A stretch of DNA of 64,000 bases. Origin: Azophilus sp965220835. Lineage in GTDB: Bacteria; Pseudomonadota; Gammaproteobacteria; Pseudomonadales; Azotimanducaceae. Location: positions 2,170,001-2,234,000 of the forward strand of contig OZ244842.1 of NCBI GenBank assembly GCA_965220835.1, written 5' to 3'. A model generated the notes under the pieces. The model worked only from the letters and a program-made list of their open reading frames with translations. It made no database searches and had not been told where the DNA came from. This document shows positions 38,556-45,918 of this stretch, in pieces. How positions within the stretch are numbered: the first letter of the stretch is position 1; each line of letters begins with the position of its first letter. Position numbers and translations under genes: made by a program.

Positions 38556-40385
38556 TCACTCCGCGAACAGCCATTCCCGCAGCAGGGCGCGGCCCTCCGG
38601 GTCCACGATGGTCACCAAGGTGGGCGACCGTCCGACGGGGGCCGGCACCCGGTCCACCCAGATGCCGTCGTGCACGCCGTCGAGGTCGTGCGCGGGGTAG
38701 GCGGGGAGCAGCGGACGCTCGAGCCGCAGCCCTTGTCCGGGCACCTCGACGACCAGCCGGAGGCGTCCCCCGCCAGCCGGGGCGGCGCGCTTCGGCGCCT
38801 TGTCGAGCAGCCGGTGGCGGGTGAGGCTGAACCGCCCGCGCTCGTCCACCCGTCCGGCCAGCAGCAGTGACCTCGCGCCCCCGCCGGACGCCGCTGGCCG
38901 CGGCTCCAGGCTCCGGTAGGCGGACGCCGCCGGCAGCCCGTCGAGGCTGATGCGCCGCCGCTGCGCCTCACGGTAGCTGTGGTCCGAGGTGAAGAAAGCA
39001 TCGCAGTAGCTCATGACGTCCTTCGGGGCGTCGACGCCGGTTCCCGGCACCCCGGGCACGAAGCCGCCCGCGCCCTCGTTGCGGCGGGCGTCCCAGACCC
39101 GGTTGGGGCCAAGCCCGCCGTCCGCATGCGGGAATTCCTGGTGCGGCGGCGTCGAGCCGCAGCCCGCGTCGACGTGGTTCAGTCCGAGGTTGTGGCCCAG
39201 CTCGTGGGCCAGAGCGAAGTCGGTGCAGCCCACGTTGATGAGGGCTGCCCGATACGGGCTCAGAACCGCACCGTCGCCCCTGAGGTTGTAGCCGAGGCCG
39301 CAAGCCGCGTTGGCCGGCTCCGATCCCTCGGGCCATTCGACGTAGCCGACCCAGAACTCGTGCGGGCTCTCCGTGGCCTGCGACGTACGGTAGATCACGA
39401 GCTCCTCGAGTGCGTCCTCCCAGGCGCCCAGCCCGGCCCCGTAGTCGACCGCGCGCAGCGCGAAGGGCTCCGGCTCATCCGGGGCGCTCTCGTGGTTGCG
39501 CACGGTCACGGCCGGGGCGGGCCAGTGCGCGTTCACCACCGCCTGTATTTGCGCATCCGCCGGCACGCCCTCCGGAGGGATGACCCCGCCCGTCGGCGCG
39601 GTCTCCCCGGGTCCGGGCTCGCGGTGCGCGGGCACCACCACCACCTCCAGTGGGCGGGTCCGGTGGATGCCCTCGTCGGGCAGCGGGACCGCCACCTCGT
39701 TGTCGCCCTCGTCCGACTCCCTGAGGCGCCCGTTGGGGTCGATGGCCAGCTGCACGTCAAGGCCCGCGCGGTAGTCCCCGGCGGGCACCCGGTAGAGCAG
39801 CTCCGAGCGGAACGGGGACTCCCCGTAGCTGTCCGGGGTCTCCAGCCGGACGGCCCCGGAGCCGATGGGGTCAAGGCCCTGCCCGTCGCCCTGTCCGTCG
39901 CGCCCGGCCAGCCGGGCGGCGACCTCCGGGACGGTCTCGGAGTCGTGCTCCACGTGCACCGAGACGACCGCGAAGCGGCCCGCCTGCGGGTGCACGGCCA
40001 CGCCGCCGCGGCCGTCCGTGTCGCCGCTCTCGACCAGCAGCCGCGACACCAGCGGGCCTTGGTAGGTCTCGACCTGCACGATGCGCGGGTTGCCCTCGTC
40101 GCACTCCCAGGTCCAGGCGGTCTCGATCCGGTCGGCGTGCTCCACGGTGATGCCGATGGCGGTCGTCACCGGCTCCGCGGTGCCCTTGAGGCAGTCCTCG
40201 ACGCGCAGCTCGACGGCCACCGGCTCGCCGACCGTGAGCTGCCCGGACGCGGGGGCGGCGAGCACCGCGCCGGAGGCCGCGCCCTGGCTGCCGGGCGTGA
40301 CCTGGAAGTCCAGCCTCGGCACGCCGGCCGAGTCCGAGGCGGCGGTGAACTCGAAGCCTGCCTGCGGCGAGCAGGGCCAGGCCAA
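38556..40385 (-). CDS. Metzincin-type zinc metalloprotease paralogue, N-terminally disrupted
   Basis: About 609 residues, closely similar along its length to the protein encoded upstream. It contains the metzincin zinc motif HELGHNLGLNH and a Met-turn (KDVMSYCD), so catalysis could be intact. The open frame starts only at a TTG inside what should be a signal peptide. A separate start (ATG 40422, behind AGGAGACCAAG) encodes MPNHAELTTSALLGLALLAA, a normal export signal, but in a different frame that never reaches the protease. Compared with its neighbour, the linker and first domain are missing. The gene appears to have lost its N-terminus and is probably a pseudogene. Confidence 0.75.
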   Translation of the reverse strand: MAWPCSPQAGFEFTAASDSAGVPRLDFQVTPGSQGAASGAVLAAPASGQLTVGEPVAVELRVEDCLKGTAEPVTTAIGITVEHADRIETAWTWECDEGNPRIVQVETYQGPLVSRLLVESGDTDGRGGVAVHPQAGRFAVVSVHVEHDSETVPEVAARLAGRDGQGDGQGLDPIGSGAVRLETPDSYGESPFRSELLYRVPAGDYRAGLDVQLAIDPNGRLRESDEGDNEVAVPLPDEGIHRTRPLEVVVVPAHREPGPGETAPTGGVIPPEGVPADAQIQAVVNAHWPAPAVTVRNHESAPDEPEPFALRAVDYGAGLGAWEDALEELVIYRTSQATESPHEFWVGYVEWPEGSEPANAACGLGYNLRGDGAVLSPYRAALINVGCTDFALAHELGHNLGLNHVDAGCGSTPPHQEFPHADGGLGPNRVWDARRNEGAGGFVPGVPGTGVDAPKDVMSYCDAFFTSDHSYREAQRRRISLDGLPAASAYRSLEPRPAASGGGARSLLLAGRVDERGRFSLTRHRLLDKAPKRAAPAGGGRLRLVVEVPGQGLRLERPLLPAYPAHDLDGVHDGIWVDRVPAPVGRSPTLVTIVDPEGRALLREWLFAE

Positions 40386-40525
40386 GCAATGCTGAGGTCG
40401 TCAGTTCCGCGTGGTTGGGCATCTTGGTCTCCTATTGAGGCTTGTCGAGCGGATGGGAGATGTTGGTATCGCGAGGCCGGCATGGCCCGCCTCCTTGAAT
40501 GGCGAAGCCGCCGGCCCTAGGTCGC

Positions 40526-42769
40526 TCACTTTGCGAACAGCCATTCCTGCCAGACGGCCCGGCCCTCCGGGTCCACGATCGTCACTGACGTTGGCTGCCG
40601 CCCGGAAGGGGCCGGCACACGGTCGATCCAGAAGCCGTCGTTGACGCCGTCCAAGTCGTGGGCGGGATAGGAGGGGACCAGAGGGCGCTCGAAGCGGGTC
40701 CCTTCGCTCGGCACCTCGACGACCAGCCGGTGGCGTCCTTGGCCATCGGCCACCGCTGGCTTCGGCGCCTTGTCGAGCAGCCGGTGGCGCGTGAGGCTGT
40801 AACGCCCGTGCTCGTCCACACGGCCTGCAAGGAGCAGGGACTTTGTGATGGGGTCAGCGGCCGCCGTGGCCTTGGACAGCGCGCTACGATACGCGGAGCT
40901 GGCCGGTAGCGGATCATGGCGGATGCGCCAGCGCTGCACCTCCCGGTAGCTGTGATCGGAGGTGAATGAAGGCCAGCAGTAACTCATAATGTCCTTAGCA
41001 ACCTCGTCGCCGCTGCCGGGAACGCCGGGCACAAACCCGCCAACCCCGTTGTTGAGGCGTGCGTCCCAAACTCGGTTGGGGCCGAGCCCTCCGTTTGCGT
41101 GCGGGAACACCTCATGGGGCGCCGAGGATCCGCAGCCGGCGTCCACGTGGTACATGCCTAGGTTGTGACCCAACTCGTGGGGGAGGGCGCCGTCGTCGCA
41201 GTCTCCGCTGATGAGCACGGAGCGGTTCTCGGTCATTATGTCGTCGGGATTGCGGCGCTTGAGGCGAAAAGCAAGGCCACATGCTTCACGCGCGGCATCA
41301 GAACCCTCAGGCCAGTCCACGTAGCCGACCCAGACCTCGTGGGGGCCTTCCATGGCCTGCGACTCGCGGTAGACCGTGAGCTCCTCCAGCGCGTCCTCCC
41401 AAGCGCCCAGCCCAGCCTCCTCGCTAATGCCGCGTAGAGCGAAGACGTCAGGCTCGCCGGGGGCGTTCTCGTGATTTCGGACGGCAACTGTGGGAGCCGG
41501 CCAGAACGCATCCGCCAGCGCCGCGAACTCGGCGTCGGAGGGTACGTCCTCAGGGCGAATGAAGCCGCTCGGCGGCGCCGTCTCTCCGGCCGCAGGCTCG
41601 CGGTGAACGGGCACCACCACGAGCTCCAAGGGACGCGTTCGGTGCATCCCCGCATCGGGAAGTGGAACCGAGACGACGTTGTCCTCCTCGTCAGACTCCT
41701 TGAGCCGGTCCTCGGGGTCGATCTCAAGGCGCACGTCACGGCCCGCCCGGTAGCGCTCCGGGGGGACGCGGTACAGCAGTTCGGAGACGAACGGGGATTC
41801 GCCGTAGACCTCCGGGGTCTCAAGCCGATTGGGCTCATCGCCGGCCTGCTCAAGGCCTGCCACGTCGCCGGAGCCGTCGCGGGCGACAAGGCGCGCGGCG
41901 ACCTCCGGTACGGTCTCGTAGCCGTGCTCGACGTGCACGGAGACGATTGCGAATCGGCCGGCCTGCGGGTGCACGTCCACGCCGCCGCGGTTGTCCGTCT
42001 CGCCGGTCCCCACGACGTGGCGCGACACCAGCGGCCCTTGGTAGGTCTCAACCAGCGTGATCGTGGGATTGCCCGCATCGCACTCCCACACCCATTCGGC
42101 CTCGATGTCGTCGGCGTGCTCGACCTCGATGGCGATGGAGGTCGCGACCGGCTCCCGGGTGCCGTGCAGGCAGTTCTCCACGCTCAGTTCGATGGCAACC
42201 GCCTCGCCGACCGTCAGCTCCCCGGACTCCGGTGAGGCCAGCACGGAGCCGGCAGTAACGCCGTCGTTGTCGGGCGTGATCCTGTAGTCGAGCTTGGGCG
42301 GGTCGGCCCAGTCGGAGGCTGCGGTGAACTCCAAGGAGGCCTTGGGCGGATCGAGGGCTCCGCCGGTGGCTTGGTCGGGCTTTGTTCCGACGGTGACCTC
42401 GACGTCGGGGTAGACGCACTCGATGCTGACGGAGACGGTCTCGGTGTGGCCGCCCCCGGTGGCGGTGACCTCGGCGGTGGCCTCGCCGGCCTCGCCGCAG
42501 CTGGCGTCCACGGCGAAGGCCGCGCTGCCGTTTGCTGGCACGTCAAGGCTGGTGGGCTCAACGGTCGCCCAGTCGGCCCCGCTGCTCAGGGAGACGGTGA
42601 GCTGGGAGTCCCTGCGGTTGGTGACGCGGACCTCGGTGCCGTCTACTGCGAGGCCGCCCAGCTGGCCGGACCCCTCGATGGCGTTGGTGGAAACGCTGAA
42701 CGCGGGGCCGGATGGCTGCGTGGTGCCGGTGCCGGTGCCGTTACCACCACTGCCCCCCCCCCCCCGCAA
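40526..42769 (-). CDS. Surface metzincin-type metalloprotease, phase-variable candidate
   Basis: About 747 residues in the long frame. Order: a Gly/Ser/Thr linker, an Ig-like domain (about 25-115, BACON-like: VTNRRDSQLTVSLSSGADWA), a CARDB-like beta domain (about 150-370), then the catalytic domain with HELGHNLGMYH and Met-turn KDIMSYCW, and a C-terminal beta domain ending QEWLFAK. The long frame opens at a TTG immediately 5' of a G13 tract. The proper start is ATG 42828, behind AAGGAG, which encodes a lipoprotein signal one base out of frame. One extra G would give a 767-residue secreted lipoprotein. GC content is higher than in neighbouring genes. Confidence 0.85.
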   Translation of the reverse strand: MRGGGGSGGNGTGTGTTQPSGPAFSVSTNAIEGSGQLGGLAVDGTEVRVTNRRDSQLTVSLSSGADWATVEPTSLDVPANGSAAFAVDASCGEAGEATAEVTATGGGHTETVSVSIECVYPDVEVTVGTKPDQATGGALDPPKASLEFTAASDWADPPKLDYRITPDNDGVTAGSVLASPESGELTVGEAVAIELSVENCLHGTREPVATSIAIEVEHADDIEAEWVWECDAGNPTITLVETYQGPLVSRHVVGTGETDNRGGVDVHPQAGRFAIVSVHVEHGYETVPEVAARLVARDGSGDVAGLEQAGDEPNRLETPEVYGESPFVSELLYRVPPERYRAGRDVRLEIDPEDRLKESDEEDNVVSVPLPDAGMHRTRPLELVVVPVHREPAAGETAPPSGFIRPEDVPSDAEFAALADAFWPAPTVAVRNHENAPGEPDVFALRGISEEAGLGAWEDALEELTVYRESQAMEGPHEVWVGYVDWPEGSDAAREACGLAFRLKRRNPDDIMTENRSVLISGDCDDGALPHELGHNLGMYHVDAGCGSSAPHEVFPHANGGLGPNRVWDARLNNGVGGFVPGVPGSGDEVAKDIMSYCWPSFTSDHSYREVQRWRIRHDPLPASSAYRSALSKATAAADPITKSLLLAGRVDEHGRYSLTRHRLLDKAPKPAVADGQGRHRLVVEVPSEGTRFERPLVPSYPAHDLDGVNDGFWIDRVPAPSGRQPTSVTIVDPEGRAVWQEWLFAK
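42753..42765 (-). repeat. Homopolymeric G13 tract at the signal-peptide junction
   Basis: Thirteen consecutive C on the plus strand (G on the coding strand) immediately follow the lipobox Cys codon. With 13 G the signal frame continues as AVVVTAPAPAP and stops at 42643. With 14 (or 11) it enters the metalloprotease frame. No other mononucleotide run of similar length was noticed in this window. Confidence 0.95.
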
Positions 42770-42828
42770 CCAGCGACGAGCAGGGCCAAGGAAACGAGGG
42801 CCGAGGGCAGATTTCTGTGGGTGGGCAT
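42766..42828 (-). other. Lipoprotein signal peptide of the metalloprotease, out of frame
   Basis: ATG 42828 is preceded by AAGGAGACCGAA and encodes MPTHRNLPSALVSLALLVAG followed by Cys, a textbook lipobox (LVAGC). The frame then enters the G tract and, at its present length, terminates after 61 codons at 42643. It belongs to the metalloprotease downstream. Confidence 0.88.
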
Positions 42829-43039
42829 TTCGGTCTCCTTCTGTGGCGGCAGAACGGCGGGTAACGCGAGAGGGCGAACGAGGCCGTGAGTGCAGCGGCA
42901 GTCAACTCAGCTTTGGGCGCCAAGGCTGAGGCTCTCGGCCACACTTTTAGACTGTCGGCCAGCTCATGTCAAAAGACGCAAAGGCTGCACCGTCGCAGCA
43001 AGTCATGGCGCTGGTGTCGAGAGTGGTAGGTTGGAGCGG

Positions 43040-44095
43040 TTAGCGGAAGCTCTCGTTCAGTTGTTCAAGGGCCGCTTCGCCGGGGCAAAGGTCGTTCTCG
43101 GTCAGGGCGTTCAAGGGGGTTTCCACGGTGCCTAGAATGTCGTGGCATTCGGGGGCGTCGGGCTCCACGTAGAGCAGGCCGGTGGCCACTTCACCGCGTT
43201 CCTGGCTGCGCAGCACGTGCTCCAAGGCGCCGATTCGGTCGTGGACGTCAAAATCCTTGGCTACCTTGGAGAGGCGCAGGATGGAGCCGTCCGGCATGGG
43301 CACGTCCTCAGTGGTGCCTGGATCGTAGTCGGCGGTGATTTCCGCGGAAGCCGGCACGAAGTCCGCCTCCACCATCCGTTCGCTGTGGCCGCGCACGTAG
43401 TCGAAGCTCTTGGTGGAGCCGTTGTGGTTGTTGAAGGCCACGCAGGGCGAGATCACGTCCAGGAACGCCATGCCCGGATGCACCAGTGCAGCCTTGATCA
43501 GCGGCACGAGCTGCTTCTTGTCGCCGGAGAAGCTGCGGGCCACGAAGCTCGCCCCAATCTGCAGCGCCATGCTGATTAAATCGATGGGCTCATAGAGGTT
43601 GGGCACGCCCTTCTTGCTGGTTGAGCCGCGGTCATTGGTGGCGGAGAACTGGCCCTTGGTCAGCCCGTAGGTGCCGTTGTTGTCAACGATGTAAACCATG
43701 TTGATGCGACGGCGAACGATGTGCGCAAACTGGCCCAACCCGATGGAGGCGCTGTCCCCATCGCCGGAGACGCCCACGCAGTAAAGCGACCGGTTGGCCA
43801 AGTTGGCGCCGGTGGCCACCGACGGCATGCGGCCATGCACTGAATTGAAGCCGTGCGACTTGCTGAGGAAGTAGCTCGGCGTTTTCGAAGAGCAACCGAT
43901 GCCGGAGATCTTGGCGAATCGGTGCGGCGGCAGGGAGAGCTCGGCGCAGGCGGCAACGATGGCGGCGCTGACCGAATCATGCCCGCAACCGGCGCAGAGC
44001 GTGGAGACGACGCCTTCGTAGTCCCGTCGGGTGAGGCCGAGGTCGTTGGCCGGCAGTTGCGGATGGCGGATGCGGGGCTTGACGACGAAGGTCAT
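43040..44095 (-). CDS. korB: 2-oxoacid:ferredoxin oxidoreductase, beta subunit (KorB-like)
   Basis: 351 residues, the thiamine-diphosphate-binding subunit. STLCAGCGHDSVSAAIVAAC opens the TPP domain, with FAKISGIGCSSKTPSYFLSK next. The GDG...NN cofactor motif is VGVSGDGDSASIGLGQFAHI, then MVYIVDNNGTYGLTKGQFSA. With the alpha subunit it would oxidatively decarboxylate a 2-oxoacid, probably 2-oxoglutarate, to acyl-CoA using ferredoxin. Its start overlaps the alpha-subunit stop by four bases (ATGA). Confidence 0.9.
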   Translation of the reverse strand: MTFVVKPRIRHPQLPANDLGLTRRDYEGVVSTLCAGCGHDSVSAAIVAACAELSLPPHRFAKISGIGCSSKTPSYFLSKSHGFNSVHGRMPSVATGANLANRSLYCVGVSGDGDSASIGLGQFAHIVRRRINMVYIVDNNGTYGLTKGQFSATNDRGSTSKKGVPNLYEPIDLISMALQIGASFVARSFSGDKKQLVPLIKAALVHPGMAFLDVISPCVAFNNHNGSTKSFDYVRGHSERMVEADFVPASAEITADYDPGTTEDVPMPDGSILRLSKVAKDFDVHDRIGALEHVLRSQERGEVATGLLYVEPDAPECHDILGTVETPLNALTENDLCPGEAALEQLNESFR

Positions 44096-45918
44096 GAGCC
44101 CACCCCCGTCAGCCTTGGAAGCCGCTCGGCCTGATAGTGCTCTAGCACTTGGTCGCGAATGGTGTCGGCGGAAATCGACAGCCCAGCGTAGTAGCGCACC
44201 GAAACCAGTTTGGCGGGGTCGGCCACCCCTTCGTTGATCAGCAGCGTGCGCATCTGCCCGTCCCGGTTCTGGTCCACCACGAACACGCGCTCGTGGCGGC
44301 CAATGAAGTCGAACACCTCCTGCCCAAACGGAAAGCCGCGCACGCGAATGCGATCTAAGGCTATGCCCTCCTTCTGCAGCAGCTCCAGCGCCTCAGTCAT
44401 CGGCATGGCGCTGGTGCCGTAGTAGAGAATGCCGTTTCTGCCGCCATCATCGGCGATTTCGGCCTTGGGCGTGAGCCCCGCCGCAGTGGCCCACTTGCGC
44501 TCCAGCCGCTCCATGTTGCGCTGGTAGGCCTCCGGGCTTTCGGTGTAGTGGGCATACTCGTCGCGCGAGGTGCCGCGCGTGAAGAACGCGCCCTTCTCCG
44601 GGTGCGCACCCGGCAGCGTGCGCTGGCCGATGCCATCGCCATCCACGTCGAGGTAGCGTCCGAAATCCTCAGTGGCGTCCAGTGCCGCCGCATCCAGCAC
44701 CTTGCCCCGGTCGTAGCGCCGCTCGTCGCTCCAAGCGAAAGGCTCGGAGACGTTGTCGTTCATGCCCAGTTCCAAGTCGCTCATGACCATGATCGGCGTT
44801 TGCAGTCGGTCCGCCAGATCGAGCGCTTCGGCGGCAAAGTCGAAGCACTCCTTCGGCGACGACGGGAACAGCAGCACGTGCCGGGTGTCGCCGTGGGAGG
44901 CGTAGGCGGCGGCGGTCAGGTCGCTTTGCTGGGTGCGGGTGGGCATGCCGGTGGAGGGGCCGGCCCGCTGAATGTCAAAAACCACCGCCGGAATCTCCGC
45001 AAAGTAGGCAAGGCCGAGAAATTCCGACATCAGGGAAATGCCGGGGCCGCTGGTGGCGGTGAAGGCGCGGGCGCCGTTCCAACCGGCGCCAATGACGATG
45101 CCGATGGCGGCCAGCTCGTCCTCCGCCTGGATGACGGCGAACTTGTTGGCGCCGGTGGACGGATCCTTGCGCAAGGTGTTGGCGTGGCGCTCAAAGGACT
45201 CCGCCATGGAGGTGGACGGCGTGATCGGATACCAAGCGCAGACCGTGGCCCCGCCGTACAGGGCGCCCAAGGCTGCGGCCGTGTTGCCATCAATGAGAAT
45301 CTTGTCGCCGTTGGCGCTTGAACGCCGCACTTGGTATTCGATGGGGCCGTTCAGGTATTCCAAGGCATAGCTGCGGCCCAGCTCCAAGGCGTGAATGTTG
45401 GGTGCGATCAGATCGTCCTTGCCCCGGTACTGCTTGGCCACCATGCCGGTGATGACCTCGAACTCAATGTTCAGCAGGGCGGACAGTGCGCCGAGATAGA
45501 CGATGTTCTTGAACAGCCCCCGCTGCTTCAAGTCCGCGAACTCCGGCAGCAGCAGCGTGGCGATGGGCATGCCGATTTCATGGATGTCGCTGCGCTGGAG
45601 GTGCGCGGCCAACGGCTTGGAGTTGTCGTAGAACAGGTAGCCGCCCGGCTTGATGTCGGCGATGTCCTCCGCGTAGGTCTCCGCGTTCATGGCCACCATG
45701 ATGTCCACGCCCTCCCGCCGGCCAAGATGGCCGCGCTCGCTCACGCGCACCTCGAACCAGGTGGGCAGCCCCTGGATGTTGGAGGGGAAGATGTTGCGCG
45801 CCGCCACCGGAATGCCCATGCGGAACAACGCCTTGGCGAACATGCCGTTGGCGCTTGCCGAGCCCGAGCCGTTGACGTTGGCGAAGCGGATGACAAAGTC
45901 GTTGTAGGTGACCTTCAT
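44092..45918 (-). CDS. korA: 2-oxoacid:ferredoxin oxidoreductase, fused gamma/alpha subunit (KorA-like)
   Basis: 608 residues. The N-terminal gamma domain (VIRFANVNGSGSASANGMFA, then GVDIMVAMNAETYAEDI) is fused to the alpha pyrimidine-binding domain (GATVCAWYPITPSTSMAESF, AGWNGARAFTATSGPGISLM, FDIQRAGPSTGMPTRTQQSD). The segment DGDGIGQRTLPGAHPEKGAF is typical of the Kor group. ATG 45918 is the start and overlaps the preceding flavoprotein gene by four bases. Second gene of a three-gene translationally coupled operon. Confidence 0.92.
   Translation of the reverse strand: MKVTYNDFVIRFANVNGSGSASANGMFAKALFRMGIPVAARNIFPSNIQGLPTWFEVRVSERGHLGRREGVDIMVAMNAETYAEDIADIKPGGYLFYDNSKPLAAHLQRSDIHEIGMPIATLLLPEFADLKQRGLFKNIVYLGALSALLNIEFEVITGMVAKQYRGKDDLIAPNIHALELGRSYALEYLNGPIEYQVRRSSANGDKILIDGNTAAALGALYGGATVCAWYPITPSTSMAESFERHANTLRKDPSTGANKFAVIQAEDELAAIGIVIGAGWNGARAFTATSGPGISLMSEFLGLAYFAEIPAVVFDIQRAGPSTGMPTRTQQSDLTAAAYASHGDTRHVLLFPSSPKECFDFAAEALDLADRLQTPIMVMSDLELGMNDNVSEPFAWSDERRYDRGKVLDAAALDATEDFGRYLDVDGDGIGQRTLPGAHPEKGAFFTRGTSRDEYAHYTESPEAYQRNMERLERKWATAAGLTPKAEIADDGGRNGILYYGTSAMPMTEALELLQKEGIALDRIRVRGFPFGQEVFDFIGRHERVFVVDQNRDGQMRTLLINEGVADPAKLVSVRYYAGLSISADTIRDQVLEHYQAERLPRLTGVGS

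Noticed and set aside
38979..40520. 513-codon rightward frame antisense to the metalloprotease paralogue
   Set aside because: It mirrors the coding frame in very GC-rich DNA and its translation is low-complexity Arg/Ala/Gly text. The minus-strand metzincin frame is clearly the real one.
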